A stretch of 6,068 nucleotides of DNA from Propionibacteriaceae bacterium (GCA_027353565.1 DAIEHO010000027.1:1-6068), one strand, 5' to 3'; shown: positions 1 through 5,597, counted from the stretch's first letter. Notes: generated from the sequence alone by a model not told the origin. Made by a program: numbers and translations.

Positions 1-648
1 GTCCGCGACGCCATCGGGTCCAGCTTCGGTGACACCTTCAGCCGCGTCGTCTACACGCACTGCGCCGAGCTCATCGACCGGGAGCCCGCCCCGGACGGGG
101 AGCCGCTGGACTGGGAGTGCGCGAAGCGAGTCACACTCGGCGTGAGCATGACGCTCACGTCTCCGGGCATCCCGCTGCTCTTCCAGGGCCAGGAGGCCGC
201 CCACGGCGGACAGGTCGGCGACGCCGCACCGGGACACGAGCACGGGTTCTCAGATCTGACACGCGACCTCGTACGCCTCCGCAGGAACTGGTACGACACG
301 ACGCGAGGGCTGTCGGGTCACGGGCTCAACGTCTTCCACTCCAACGAGGAGAGCCGCGTCGTGGCCTGGCATCGCTGGGCGGACATCGGGCCTGGTGACG
401 ACGTGATCGTCGTCGCGAACCTGTCGTCGACCGCGTTCCCCGCGTACCGGATCGGCTTCCCCGACGACGGGCCGTGGCGGCTGCGGTTCTCGAGCGACAA
501 CGCCTCGTACTGCTCCCTGTTCGGAGGTCATCCCTCCGGTGACGTGGTCGCGTCGTTCAAGCCCAGCGATGCGCAGCCGGCGTCAGCGGATGTGTCGATC
601 GGTCCGTACTCGGTGCTCGTGTTCTCCCAGGACCACTGGACGGTCTAG
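1..648 (+). CDS. GH13 alpha-glucan branching enzyme/alpha-amylase-like protein, C-terminal part (5' end outside window)
   Basis: The frame is open from base 1 to the TAG at 646-648, giving 215 residues, so this is the C-terminal third of a larger protein. The visible residues cover the end of the TIM barrel, including the hallmark PGIPLLFQGQE (residues 55-65). A helix with LTRDLVRLRRN (86-96) follows, then an all-beta C-terminal domain with NVFH, VVAWHRW, VIVVANLS and a closing SIGPYSVLVFSQD. This arrangement is typical of GH13 proteins of the 1,4-alpha-glucan branching-enzyme type, which act on alpha-1,4-glucans in the cytoplasm. Two oddities stand out. The strand that normally reads like VIYTESHDEV reads VVYTHCAELI (17-26), so the usual His-Asp pair of conserved region IV is Ala-Glu. 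The stretch after QGQE is also shorter than usual. It may be a divergent or catalytically impaired paralogue. The family call is firm; enzyme activity is unproven. It ends 22 bases from a convergent gene. Confidence 0.5.
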   Translation, partial: VRDAIGSSFGDTFSRVVYTHCAELIDREPAPDGEPLDWECAKRVTLGVSMTLTSPGIPLLFQGQEAAHGGQVGDAAPGHEHGFSDLTRDLVRLRRNWYDTTRGLSGHGLNVFHSNEESRVVAWHRWADIGPGDDVIVVANLSSTAFPAYRIGFPDDGPWRLRFSSDNASYCSLFGGHPSGDVVASFKPSDAQPASADVSIGPYSVLVFSQDHWTV

Positions 649-670
649 GACCGCCGTCGGACCCTGGACC

Positions 671-1138
671 TCAGCCGTTGGCGAGGTTCGTGCCCACCTC
701 GTTGACGAACGCGTCGATCGACGGGTCCTGTCTCGTCCCGTAGTTGACGTGGTTGCCGCCCCGGTTCCAGCCGCAGAAGTAGACGGTGGGCCCACCCGTG
801 GTGGCGTCGAGGCCGTGCTCCCAGGTGAAGTACGAGGTGTCGGCCGGGGTCGCACCACGGACCACCATCACCGCGTGAGCCTCTGCGGGCTCGACGGGTG
901 CGGGGAGCGTGACGAGCACCCCGGCGTAGTCGGGACGCTGGACGACGTACGTGGCGAGCCCGGCGGGCGGAATCCGGTCGGTCTCGGCGACAGCGGCGTT
1001 GGAGTCGTCCCACATGGTCGCGAACTTCGGACCGAGGTCGACGGCGATCGCCTCACCGACGAGGTCGACGCTGTCATCGAGTGCCAGGTCGCGCAGGATG
1101 CGATGAGCGAACGCGTAGTGGACGGTGCGGGGTGCCAT
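671..1138 (-). CDS. Hypothetical protein, 155 aa
   Basis: I do not recognise this protein. The frame stays open upstream, but the natural start is the ATG at 1138-1136 (MAPRTVHYAF), because upstream residues are Arg-rich read-through of the gap and of the preceding gene. The product is soluble-looking and acidic, with no signal peptide or membrane segment. It has a helical N-terminus (residues 8-45) and a mixed beta-rich remainder containing TYVVQRPDYAGVLVTL (63-78), an aromatic YFTWEHGLD (103-111) and a Gly/Asn-rich TVYFCGWNRGGNHVNYG (118-134). No Shine-Dalgarno sequence precedes the ATG; the nearest upstream bases are CCCC. Either translation is leaderless (a weak CAATGT lies 8-13 bases upstream) or the start differs, for example GTG at 1147. 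It is the last gene of the minus-strand block, 64 bases behind the DUF1801 gene, so co-transcription is possible but less certain. Codon use and GC match the neighbours, which supports a real gene. Confidence 0.5.
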   Translation of the reverse strand: MAPRTVHYAFAHRILRDLALDDSVDLVGEAIAVDLGPKFATMWDDSNAAVAETDRIPPAGLATYVVQRPDYAGVLVTLPAPVEPAEAHAVMVVRGATPADTSYFTWEHGLDATTGGPTVYFCGWNRGGNHVNYGTRQDPSIDAFVNEVGTNLANG

Positions 1139-1162
1139 GGGGCACACATTGCCACATCGGGG

Positions 1163-1188
1163 GCGGTGAATCCGTGATACCGCACCGC
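1163..1188 (-). terminator. Possible hairpin after the DUF1801 gene
   Basis: GCGGTG (1163-1168) and CACCGC (1183-1188) can pair as a 6-bp GC stem with a 14-base loop. An alternative pairing uses ACCGC at 1179-1183. It lies 15 bases past the stop of the DUF1801 gene and just before the 155-residue gene. There is no U-run, so it could be a weak or intrinsic-like terminator, an RNA processing site, or chance in GC-rich DNA. Confidence 0.5.
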
Positions 1189-1202
1189 TTGTGGGCTGTT
1201 GC

Positions 1203-1613
1203 CTAGTCCTGGTCGGCCTGCGTGACCCCGCGCGGGCGCGCTTTCGGCTTCCTCGCGTTCGTGTCGCGGATCTCGGCGGCACGCACCTCGACGAGCCGGC
1301 GCACGACGGCCTCGGGGATCGGCGCTCCCAGCGGGAACCGCAAGGTGCCTTTGGCTGCGGTCAGTCCGTCGATCGGGCGGAGGCTCTCGACCACGGACGC
1401 GACGACGTCGGCACTGAACGGGTAGACCCCGAAGTGCTGTTTCGCGCGCATGACGGACAGCAGCGACCTCCCGTCGAGGACGAGCGCCGGCATCCCGTAC
1501 GAGCGGCCCTCCTCGACCTCGGGCAGGAGCGCGCGGGCGACCGCGTACGCACCTCGGATGATCGTCGCGTCCACCTCGTCGAGCCCGGAGAGGTAGTCCT
1601 CGATCTCAGCCAT
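1203..1613 (-). CDS. DUF1801 (YdhG-like, frataxin-fold) protein
   Basis: This 136-residue cytoplasmic protein carries the DUF1801 signature. The conserved blocks in order are GRSYGMPALVLDGRSLL (36-52), KQHFGVYPF (58-66), KGTLRFPLGAPIP (88-100), and a final helix around VVRRLVEVRAAEI (103-115). Family members adopt a frataxin-like fold, and some Bacillus homologues have been called intracellular iron chaperones. The biochemical role is not settled for most members, and nothing here proves iron binding. The C-terminus ends in a basic tail (RKPKARPR, 121-128). The start ATG at 1613 is fixed by AGGAGG at 1623-1618. That ribosome site overlaps the last base of the upstream acyl-CoA ligase stop codon, leaving only 9 bases between the two coding regions. 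This indicates one operon with translational coupling. Length fits the family. Confidence 0.5.
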   Translation of the reverse strand: MAEIEDYLSGLDEVDATIIRGAYAVARALLPEVEEGRSYGMPALVLDGRSLLSVMRAKQHFGVYPFSADVVASVVESLRPIDGLTAAKGTLRFPLGAPIPEAVVRRLVEVRAAEIRDTNARKPKARPRGVTQADQD

Positions 1614-1625
1614 GCCGCCTCCTCA
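1614..1625 (-). promoter_or_regulatory. Ribosome site coupled to the upstream stop codon
   Basis: On the minus strand the ligase stop TGA (1625-1623) runs straight into AGGAGG (1623-1618), which stands four bases before the DUF1801 ATG. The overlap of stop and Shine-Dalgarno suggests that a ribosome ending on the ligase can re-initiate on the DUF1801 gene. Confidence 0.5.
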
Positions 1626-3446
1626 GTCGTGTGCGTACAGCTGGTCGATGTGACCGGCCGCCGCCGCGAGGAACGCGTCGCGTCGCAGCTTCAGGGTTGC
1701 TGTGATGATGCTGCCACCGGGCGTCAGGTCCGCGAGGAGCGGGAGGATCTTGCGGACCTGCTCGGCCCGGGAGACACCCGCGTTGGCACGGTCCACGTCC
1801 CTGGTCAGCCGGCTGACCAGCGCCGGGTCGCTCACCGCCACCCCCTCGGGCGTCGCGGTGATGCGCCCGAGCTGCGACGCGAGGTTCGGCCTGCCATGGT
1901 GCCGCGCCCACTCGACGACAGCCTCCTGGTCGAGGAGCAGGAGAACGGAGAGGTACGGACGGCCGTCGCCCACCATGATCGCGCGTGCGACAAGCCGGGA
2001 TCTCTCGACCTGCAGCTCCCAGCGTTCCGGGGCGACTTTCTTCCCCCACGCCGTCACGATCGCCGTGCCGAGCGGACCATGCACCGTGAGGCGTCCCTTC
2101 TCGTCGAGGGAGCCGAGGTCACCCGTGCGGAAGTAGCCGTCGACCCACGCGTCCGGCACCCGTTCGAGGTATCCCGCCGCGACGCCGATCCCCGAGACCA
2201 GGATCTCGCCCTCGTCGCTGATCCGGATCGAGGTGCCCGGCATCGGGCGGCCGACCGTGCCCGGACGGATGTCGTCGAGCCGGTTCCCCGTGGCCGACGC
2301 GGTGGTCTCGGTGAGCCCGTACCCTTCCAGCACCGGGATCCCCTGGCCCCAGAAGTACCGCGCAAGGGCCGGGTCCAGGGGCGCGGCACCACACAGGAGC
2401 CACCGGAGCCGACCGCCGAGGTGCGACCGCAGCCGTCGGTAGAACAGCTGTTCGAAGACGGCGTGCTGGATGCGCAGCCACGGTGTCGGATGGACGAACG
2501 GGTCGTCCTGCCGAGCCTCGAGGAAGGCCCCCCAGGCGACAGCCGTGCTCTCGGCCCGTGCGAACAGCCCCGACAGACCGGCCGTCAGGGCCGCCGTCCG
2601 CTCCTGGTCGCGGACCTTCTGCAGCAGCCGGGGCACAGCGACGAGAAGCGTCGGCCTGACCTCCTCCAGCGTCGCGAGGACATGGACGGGGTCGCCCTCG
2701 TGGACGACGGTGACGCCGGCCGCCAGCGCGATGAGCTGGAGCCCACGCGCCAGGACGTGCGCGAGGGGCAGCGCGACGATCGTGACCTCCCCGTCACGGA
2801 GGATGTCCCGGTACTCGTGCCCGATGTTGAGCCCTTGCCGCACGAGATTCCCGTGCGTGATGCGAACGCCCTTGTGCGCACCCGAACCACCCGACGTGAA
2901 CATGATCGTCGCGAGGTCGTCGAGGGTGGCGGTTCCGCGCCGCGCGTCCACCACGTCGTCGCGCACGAGGTCCCCCTGCTCCGCGAGGCATCCCAGGTCA
3001 TCGGCGGAAGGGTCCATGGTCCAGATCGGCACGGTGACACCGGCCGCCTTCAGCGCGACCACCTGCGTGGGCCCCCCGGCCACGACCAGCACCGGCTCGA
3101 CCAGGCCGAAGGTCGCCGCGACCTGGGCGGGGGCGGATGTCTCGTACACCGGGACCACGACACCGCCCGCATACCAGATGGCCATCTCGACCACCGCCCA
3201 CTCGTACCGGGTGGGGGCCATGATCACGACCCTGTCGCCCGCCGACACCCCCTGCGCGACCAGTCCGGCGGCGAGCCGCCGCACCTGGCCCGCGAACATC
3301 CTCGTGGTGACGCGCGCCAACCCGTCACTGGTGCGGCGCATGAAGGCCACGTGCTCCGGGGCCGTCCGGAGGCGGCGCTCGAGCAGATCGGTCGTGTTCC
3401 GGGCCATCCCGGCATCGACGGCGAGCGGGGTCGTTGAGATGGTCAC
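1623..3446 (-). CDS. AMP-forming long-chain acyl-CoA ligase-like protein (FadD15 type)
   Basis: This 607-residue member of the ANL adenylating superfamily would activate a carboxylate, probably a long-chain fatty acid, through an acyl-adenylate to the CoA thioester. I chose the GTG at 3446 because GGAGGGAG (3459-3452) precedes it at good spacing; ATG 3461 overlaps that site and is less likely. Visible motifs in order: P-loop TSGGSGAHKG (184-193), LPLAHV (226-231), GYGLTETT (375-382), YFRTGDLG (438-445), and a C-terminal TATLKLRRD (582-590) with the expected catalytic Lys586. Two motifs are unusual. The P-loop normally reads TSGTTG.PKG. The hinge segment, normally GRKKELIVTAGGKNVAP, reads GPLGTAIVTAWGKKVAP (457-473), so the nearly invariant Arg is Pro458. 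Family membership is firm, but activity, substrate and CoA use are open. It is the first gene of an operon with DUF1801 and has its own promoter region upstream. Confidence 0.5.
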   Translation of the reverse strand: MTISTTPLAVDAGMARNTTDLLERRLRTAPEHVAFMRRTSDGLARVTTRMFAGQVRRLAAGLVAQGVSAGDRVVIMAPTRYEWAVVEMAIWYAGGVVVPVYETSAPAQVAATFGLVEPVLVVAGGPTQVVALKAAGVTVPIWTMDPSADDLGCLAEQGDLVRDDVVDARRGTATLDDLATIMFTSGGSGAHKGVRITHGNLVRQGLNIGHEYRDILRDGEVTIVALPLAHVLARGLQLIALAAGVTVVHEGDPVHVLATLEEVRPTLLVAVPRLLQKVRDQERTAALTAGLSGLFARAESTAVAWGAFLEARQDDPFVHPTPWLRIQHAVFEQLFYRRLRSHLGGRLRWLLCGAAPLDPALARYFWGQGIPVLEGYGLTETTASATGNRLDDIRPGTVGRPMPGTSIRISDEGEILVSGIGVAAGYLERVPDAWVDGYFRTGDLGSLDEKGRLTVHGPLGTAIVTAWGKKVAPERWELQVERSRLVARAIMVGDGRPYLSVLLLLDQEAVVEWARHHGRPNLASQLGRITATPEGVAVSDPALVSRLTRDVDRANAGVSRAEQVRKILPLLADLTPGGSIITATLKLRRDAFLAAAAGHIDQLYAHD

Positions 3447-3451
3447 GAGAT

Positions 3452-3459
3452 CTCCCTCC
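3452..3459 (-). promoter_or_regulatory. Ribosome binding site that decides the ligase start
   Basis: GGAGGGAG on the minus strand (3459-3452) lies five bases before GTG 3446; its GGAGG core is eight bases away. It begins with the G of an in-frame ATG at 3461-3459, which has only GGGGG in front of it. This favours the GTG start, five codons shorter than the ATG start. Confidence 0.5.
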
Positions 3460-3582
3460 ATCCCCCAAGCGATGGTGAGGTCATGCGCGGAGAGGGCGGA
3501 AAGCGAGGCCGGGGAGATCCCCTTGCCGCTCCTCCGTCGGGCACCGGACACTGGGCTGCCGATGGCACTTCCGGTGGACCCG

Positions 3583-3596
3583 GGAACGCCCGTTCC
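3583..3596. repeat. Inverted repeat GGAACG-CC-CGTTCC in the ligase leader
   Basis: A perfect 6+6 bp dyad with a 2-base spacer lies about 137 bases upstream of the ligase GTG and just downstream of its predicted transcription start. The short spacer favours a protein-binding operator over an RNA hairpin. No regulator is assigned. Confidence 0.5.
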
Positions 3597-3602
3597 ACCA
3601 AG

Positions 3603-3626
3603 TGACCTCACTTTACGTCCAGGTCA
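3603..3626. promoter_or_regulatory. Inverted repeat TGACCT-N12-AGGTCA over the ligase promoter
   Basis: Perfect hexamer arms at 3603-3608 and 3621-3626 are separated by 12 bases. They bracket the predicted -10 box, one arm in the -35/-10 spacer and the other near the start point, which is a good position for a repressor or a MerR-type regulator. Within it, CTTGACCTGGACGTAAAG on the minus strand is also an imperfect dyad (CTTGACCT/ACGTAAAG). It loosely resembles the ACGTAAA-type sites of MerR-family regulators of acyl-CoA metabolism such as LiuR. That resemblance is inference only. Confidence 0.5.
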
Positions 3627-3638
3627 AGCCTGTGCAAA
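3610..3638 (-). promoter_or_regulatory. Candidate promoter for the acyl-CoA ligase operon
   Basis: On the minus strand TTTGCA (3638-3633) and TAAAGT (3615-3610) are separated by 17 bases, each matching four of six positions of the housekeeping consensus. The start point would fall near 3603, giving a leader of about 155 bases before GTG 3446. This is one of the few AT-richer patches in the window. It follows the end of iolB by about 50 bases, so the ligase operon probably has its own promoter. Confidence 0.5.
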
Positions 3639-3688
3639 GGGGGGCGTCACGACATTGCTCACGATCGTGGCTGACGGCGGATCGTCCC

Positions 3689-4537
3689 TCAGACGCGAGC
3701 TCGGGGGTCGAGCGGAGTGTCGGGCCACAGGCCCCGCACCCACGTCTGCTCGGGGTGGTCGCTGATCAGCCACGCCCGGTCTGCGTCCGGACCGGCCATG
3801 ACGTTGAGGTAGTACATGTCGTGTCCTGGCGCGGCGACCACGGGCCCGTGCCAGCCGTAGGGGACGAGGACGGCATCACCCGTACGGACCTCGACGAGCA
3901 TGTCGATGGGGCGCCGCGGGTCGCTCGATGTCGTCTGGTGGTAGCCGAAGCCGGGCGTGCCCGAGGGCGAGTCGGCGATCTCGTAGTAGTAGATCTCCTC
4001 GAGCTCTCGCTCCGTCTCGGTGTGCTCGTCGTGCTTGTGCGCCGGATAGCTCGACCAGTTGCCGCCGGGGGTGACGACCTCGCACACCAGCAGCTTCTCG
4101 CAGCCCGAGAACGAGCCCGGCATCGCGTAGTTGCGGACCAGCCGGGTCATGTTGCCGGCGCCGCGAGTCGCGACCGGTACGTCGGTGGCGGGCAGGAAGG
4201 CGGCCGGATGCTGTGCGCCGGCAACGGCTGATGCGATCGCCACCCTCCCTGAGCCTTCGAGCACGACCGACTCCCCCACCGGCACGTACACCGCGTCGGC
4301 GACGCCTGCGAAGACGCTGGTACGGGACAGGTGGTGTCTCTGACCGGCGACCGTCACGGTCAGGTCGGCCGCCAGCGGCAGGACGAGCGACTCCTGCGAC
4401 TCGAGCCCGAACTCGAGCGCCCGGCCCTCGCCGAGGTCCAGGACGTACACGCCGGTGTAGTTCCAGTCGGCGCGGTCGACGGGGTCGACCTGCAGGGGCA
4501 CCGGTGACCGGTCGGGGTGGACCACGTATGCGCTCAT
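3689..4537 (-). CDS. iolB: 5-deoxy-glucuronate isomerase
   Basis: IolB (EC 5.3.1.30) converts 5-deoxy-D-glucuronate to 2-deoxy-5-keto-D-gluconate in myo-inositol catabolism, in the cytoplasm. The 282-residue product is close to the usual family length. It shows the bicupin fold with strongly conserved blocks: VRNYAMPG (134-141), VCEVVTPGGNWSSYPAHKHDE (151-171), ELEEIYYYEI (178-187), GFGYHQ (196-201), EVRTGDAVLVPYGWHGP (216-232) and MYYLNVMAGP (241-250). Likely metal ligands are His167, His169, a Glu of the ELEE segment and His230. The start is the ATG at 4537, placed five bases after GGAGG (4547-4543). A GTG two codons earlier lies inside that ribosome site and is unlikely. It lies 33 bases downstream of the PuuD-like gene and may share its transcript, but a promoter and palindrome also sit at the junction. 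No other inositol gene is visible, so this is either the edge of an iol cluster or a solitary iolB. Confidence 0.5.
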   Translation of the reverse strand: MSAYVVHPDRSPVPLQVDPVDRADWNYTGVYVLDLGEGRALEFGLESQESLVLPLAADLTVTVAGQRHHLSRTSVFAGVADAVYVPVGESVVLEGSGRVAIASAVAGAQHPAAFLPATDVPVATRGAGNMTRLVRNYAMPGSFSGCEKLLVCEVVTPGGNWSSYPAHKHDEHTETERELEEIYYYEIADSPSGTPGFGYHQTTSSDPRRPIDMLVEVRTGDAVLVPYGWHGPVVAAPGHDMYYLNVMAGPDADRAWLISDHPEQTWVRGLWPDTPLDPRARV

Positions 4538-4556
4538 CGACACCTCCGGTTGTGCA

Positions 4557-4575
4557 GATATGTCCTTACATTATC
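4557..4575 (-). promoter_or_regulatory. Operator-like palindrome and possible iolB promoter
   Basis: An AT-rich patch in GC-rich surroundings reads GATATGTCCTTACATTATC on the plus strand, with the dyad ATGT-CCTT-ACAT at 4560-4571. On the minus strand GATAAT (4575-4570) is a five-of-six match to a -10 box, although the -35 (TTCGTC, 16-base spacer) is poor. TGTCCTTACA (4561-4570) matches nine of ten positions of the IolR (GntR family) site KGWCHTRACA as I recall it from Corynebacterium glutamicum. It overlaps the stop codon of the PuuD-like gene and the predicted iolB start point, which fits repression of iolB. Confidence 0.5.
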
Positions 4576-5308
4576 CCGTGACGCACTGCGCGACGAACGC
4601 CTCGAAGATCTTCCGTGAGGGCGCGTCCGCGGCATGACTCATCTCCGGGTGCCACTGGACTGCGACGAGCCAGGGATGGTCGCTCGCTTCGACGGCCTCG
4701 ATGATGCCGTCCGTCGCGGTGGCGACGACGTCAAGGCCGGCACCCAGATCCTTCACGGCCTGGTGATGGAAGCTCGTGACGGCGATCGAGCTCCCGACGA
4801 GCCCGTGCAGTCGGCTCGGGCCGGTGACCGTGACGTCGTGGCTCGGCAGATGGCGTGCCGAGCGTTGCGAGTGCTGGATGGCTCCCGCGACCTGGGCGGG
4901 GATGTCCTGGTAGAGAGTCCCCCCGTACGCCACGTTGACGAGCTGGATGCCGCGGCAGATCGCGAGGACCGGCATCCCTCGTCGCCTCGCCTCGGCGAGG
5001 AGGGCGAGCTCGTGGGTGTCGCGGTCGGGCGTGGTGGCGTTGAGACCCGGATGGGGCTGCTCGCCGTACGTGGCGGGGCTGATGTCGACCCCGCCGGACA
5101 GCAGGAGGCCGTCGCAGTGCGCTAGCTGCTCCCCGGCGACCCCGTCGTACAGCGCGACATCGAGCATCGCCAGCGGCATGGGGAGTCCACCGGCATCGAG
5201 GACGGCTTCCACGTAGTCGACCGGTAGGTACGTGAGGGGATACTGCGGGACCGGCCCGTAGTCCACCGCCATCCGACCCGTCGACATCCCGATCACCGGC
5301 CGTGCCAC
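4571..5308 (-). CDS. Gamma-glutamyl-gamma-aminobutyrate hydrolase family protein (PuuD-like class I amidotransferase)
   Basis: This 245-residue cytoplasmic protein of the Peptidase C26 family is close in length to E. coli PuuD. PuuD cleaves gamma-glutamyl-GABA to glutamate and GABA in putrescine breakdown (EC 3.5.1.94). Visible elements: N-terminal RPVIGMSTGR (3-12), oxyanion strand DGLLLSGGVDISPATYGE (66-83), nucleophile elbow LAICRGIQLVNV (115-126) with Cys118, TLYQDI (131-136), TSFHHQAVKDL (178-188), and VQWHPE (217-222) with His220 and Glu222. The catalytic triad is therefore complete. I chose the GTG at 5308 because AGGAGG (5319-5314) stands five bases before it. An in-frame ATG at 5341 lacks such a site. 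The substrate is inferred from family: actinobacterial members may act on other gamma-glutamyl amines, and no polyamine gene is visible nearby. It heads the block containing iolB and diverges from a small Cys-rich gene. Confidence 0.5.
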   Translation of the reverse strand: MARPVIGMSTGRMAVDYGPVPQYPLTYLPVDYVEAVLDAGGLPMPLAMLDVALYDGVAGEQLAHCDGLLLSGGVDISPATYGEQPHPGLNATTPDRDTHELALLAEARRRGMPVLAICRGIQLVNVAYGGTLYQDIPAQVAGAIQHSQRSARHLPSHDVTVTGPSRLHGLVGSSIAVTSFHHQAVKDLGAGLDVVATATDGIIEAVEASDHPWLVAVQWHPEMSHAADAPSRKIFEAFVAQCVTG

Positions 5309-5370
5309 GGCATCCTCCTCAGACCTCGCGCGTGGGCTCATTGTGTCGCCGCGGCGCGCGTCGTCCGCAC

Positions 5371-5411
5371 CGTGTCCACGTGTCCGAGTCCGACGGCACC
5401 GCGCGTACCGT
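5371..5411 (+). promoter_or_regulatory. Leaderless-type promoter with an 8-bp direct repeat upstream
   Basis: TACCGT (5406-5411) fits the TANNNT -10 pattern and ends six bases before the ATG at 5418. This is the usual geometry of actinobacterial leaderless genes, and no ribosome site is present. Upstream, CGTGTCCA (5371-5378) and CGTGTCCG (5379-5386) form a direct repeat that covers the -35 area. The 109-base gap is shared with the divergent PuuD-like gene; I see no convincing promoter for that gene in it. Confidence 0.5.
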
Positions 5412-5417
5412 GGACGC

Positions 5418-5597
5418 ATGCCCTCCCAGCCGTCGCGGCCCGACGCGAAGTGCCCCGTGCGACCGGGAGACCCCTGCTCCCTGTGCTGGCCGGGCGCGAC
5501 CGGACCGGCCGACTGCGGCCTCGTCTACCTCGCCCGCAACGATGAGGAGCTCTGGGCCCAGCGCGGAGAGATCCTCCGCAAGCAGCGCCAGGCCTGA
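5418..5597 (+). CDS. Small four-cysteine protein, 59 aa, possibly DUF6767 family
   Basis: The 59-residue product starts MPSQPSRPDAK and carries four cysteines: Cys12, Cys20, Cys23 and Cys33 (C-x7-C-x2-C-x9-C). They sit within KCPVRPGDPCSLCWPG and GPADCGLVYL. A charged helix (NDEELWAQRGEILRKQ) follows. The cysteine pattern suggests a small zinc or iron-sulfur binding domain or a disulfide knot, with no signal peptide to favour export. It resembles short actinobacterial proteins with a CP.RPG.PC.LC.PG..GP.DCGL core that I associate, without certainty, with DUF6767; function is unknown. The frame is open further upstream (from 5343), but that part is Arg-rich, low in similarity to any protein, and lies in the promoter region. 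The ATG at 5418 fits a leaderless start. It is divergent from the PuuD-like gene and ends 58 bases from a convergent permease gene. Confidence 0.5.
   Translation: MPSQPSRPDAKCPVRPGDPCSLCWPGATGPADCGLVYLARNDEELWAQRGEILRKQRQA

Noticed and set aside
539..1177. A 212-codon plus-strand frame overlapping the 3' end of the GH13 gene and the 155-residue gene
   Set aside because: The minus-strand 155-residue protein has normal composition, while this frame is Arg/Val/Gly/Asp-rich and has no ribosome site or motif.
1191..3437. A 748-codon plus-strand open frame opposite the acyl-CoA ligase and DUF1801 genes
   Set aside because: Its product is Arg/Asp/Gly-rich with no recognisable motif, and it runs antisense to two genes with clear family signatures. 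Long antisense frames are expected in GC-rich coding DNA.
3447..3611. Extension of the ligase N-terminus to an upstream GTG at 3611
   Set aside because: No ribosome site precedes it, it overlaps the predicted -10 box, and the added residues are not typical of the family.
3660..3669. Perfect 10-bp palindrome CACGATCGTG after iolB
   Set aside because: Too short to stand out in this base composition; it has no spacer for a hairpin loop, no T-run, and no promoter next to it.
2470..3765. A 431-codon plus-strand open frame opposite the ligase promoter and gene
   Set aside because: Ser/Arg/Thr-rich low-complexity translation with no domain. It crosses the promoter region and the end of iolB.
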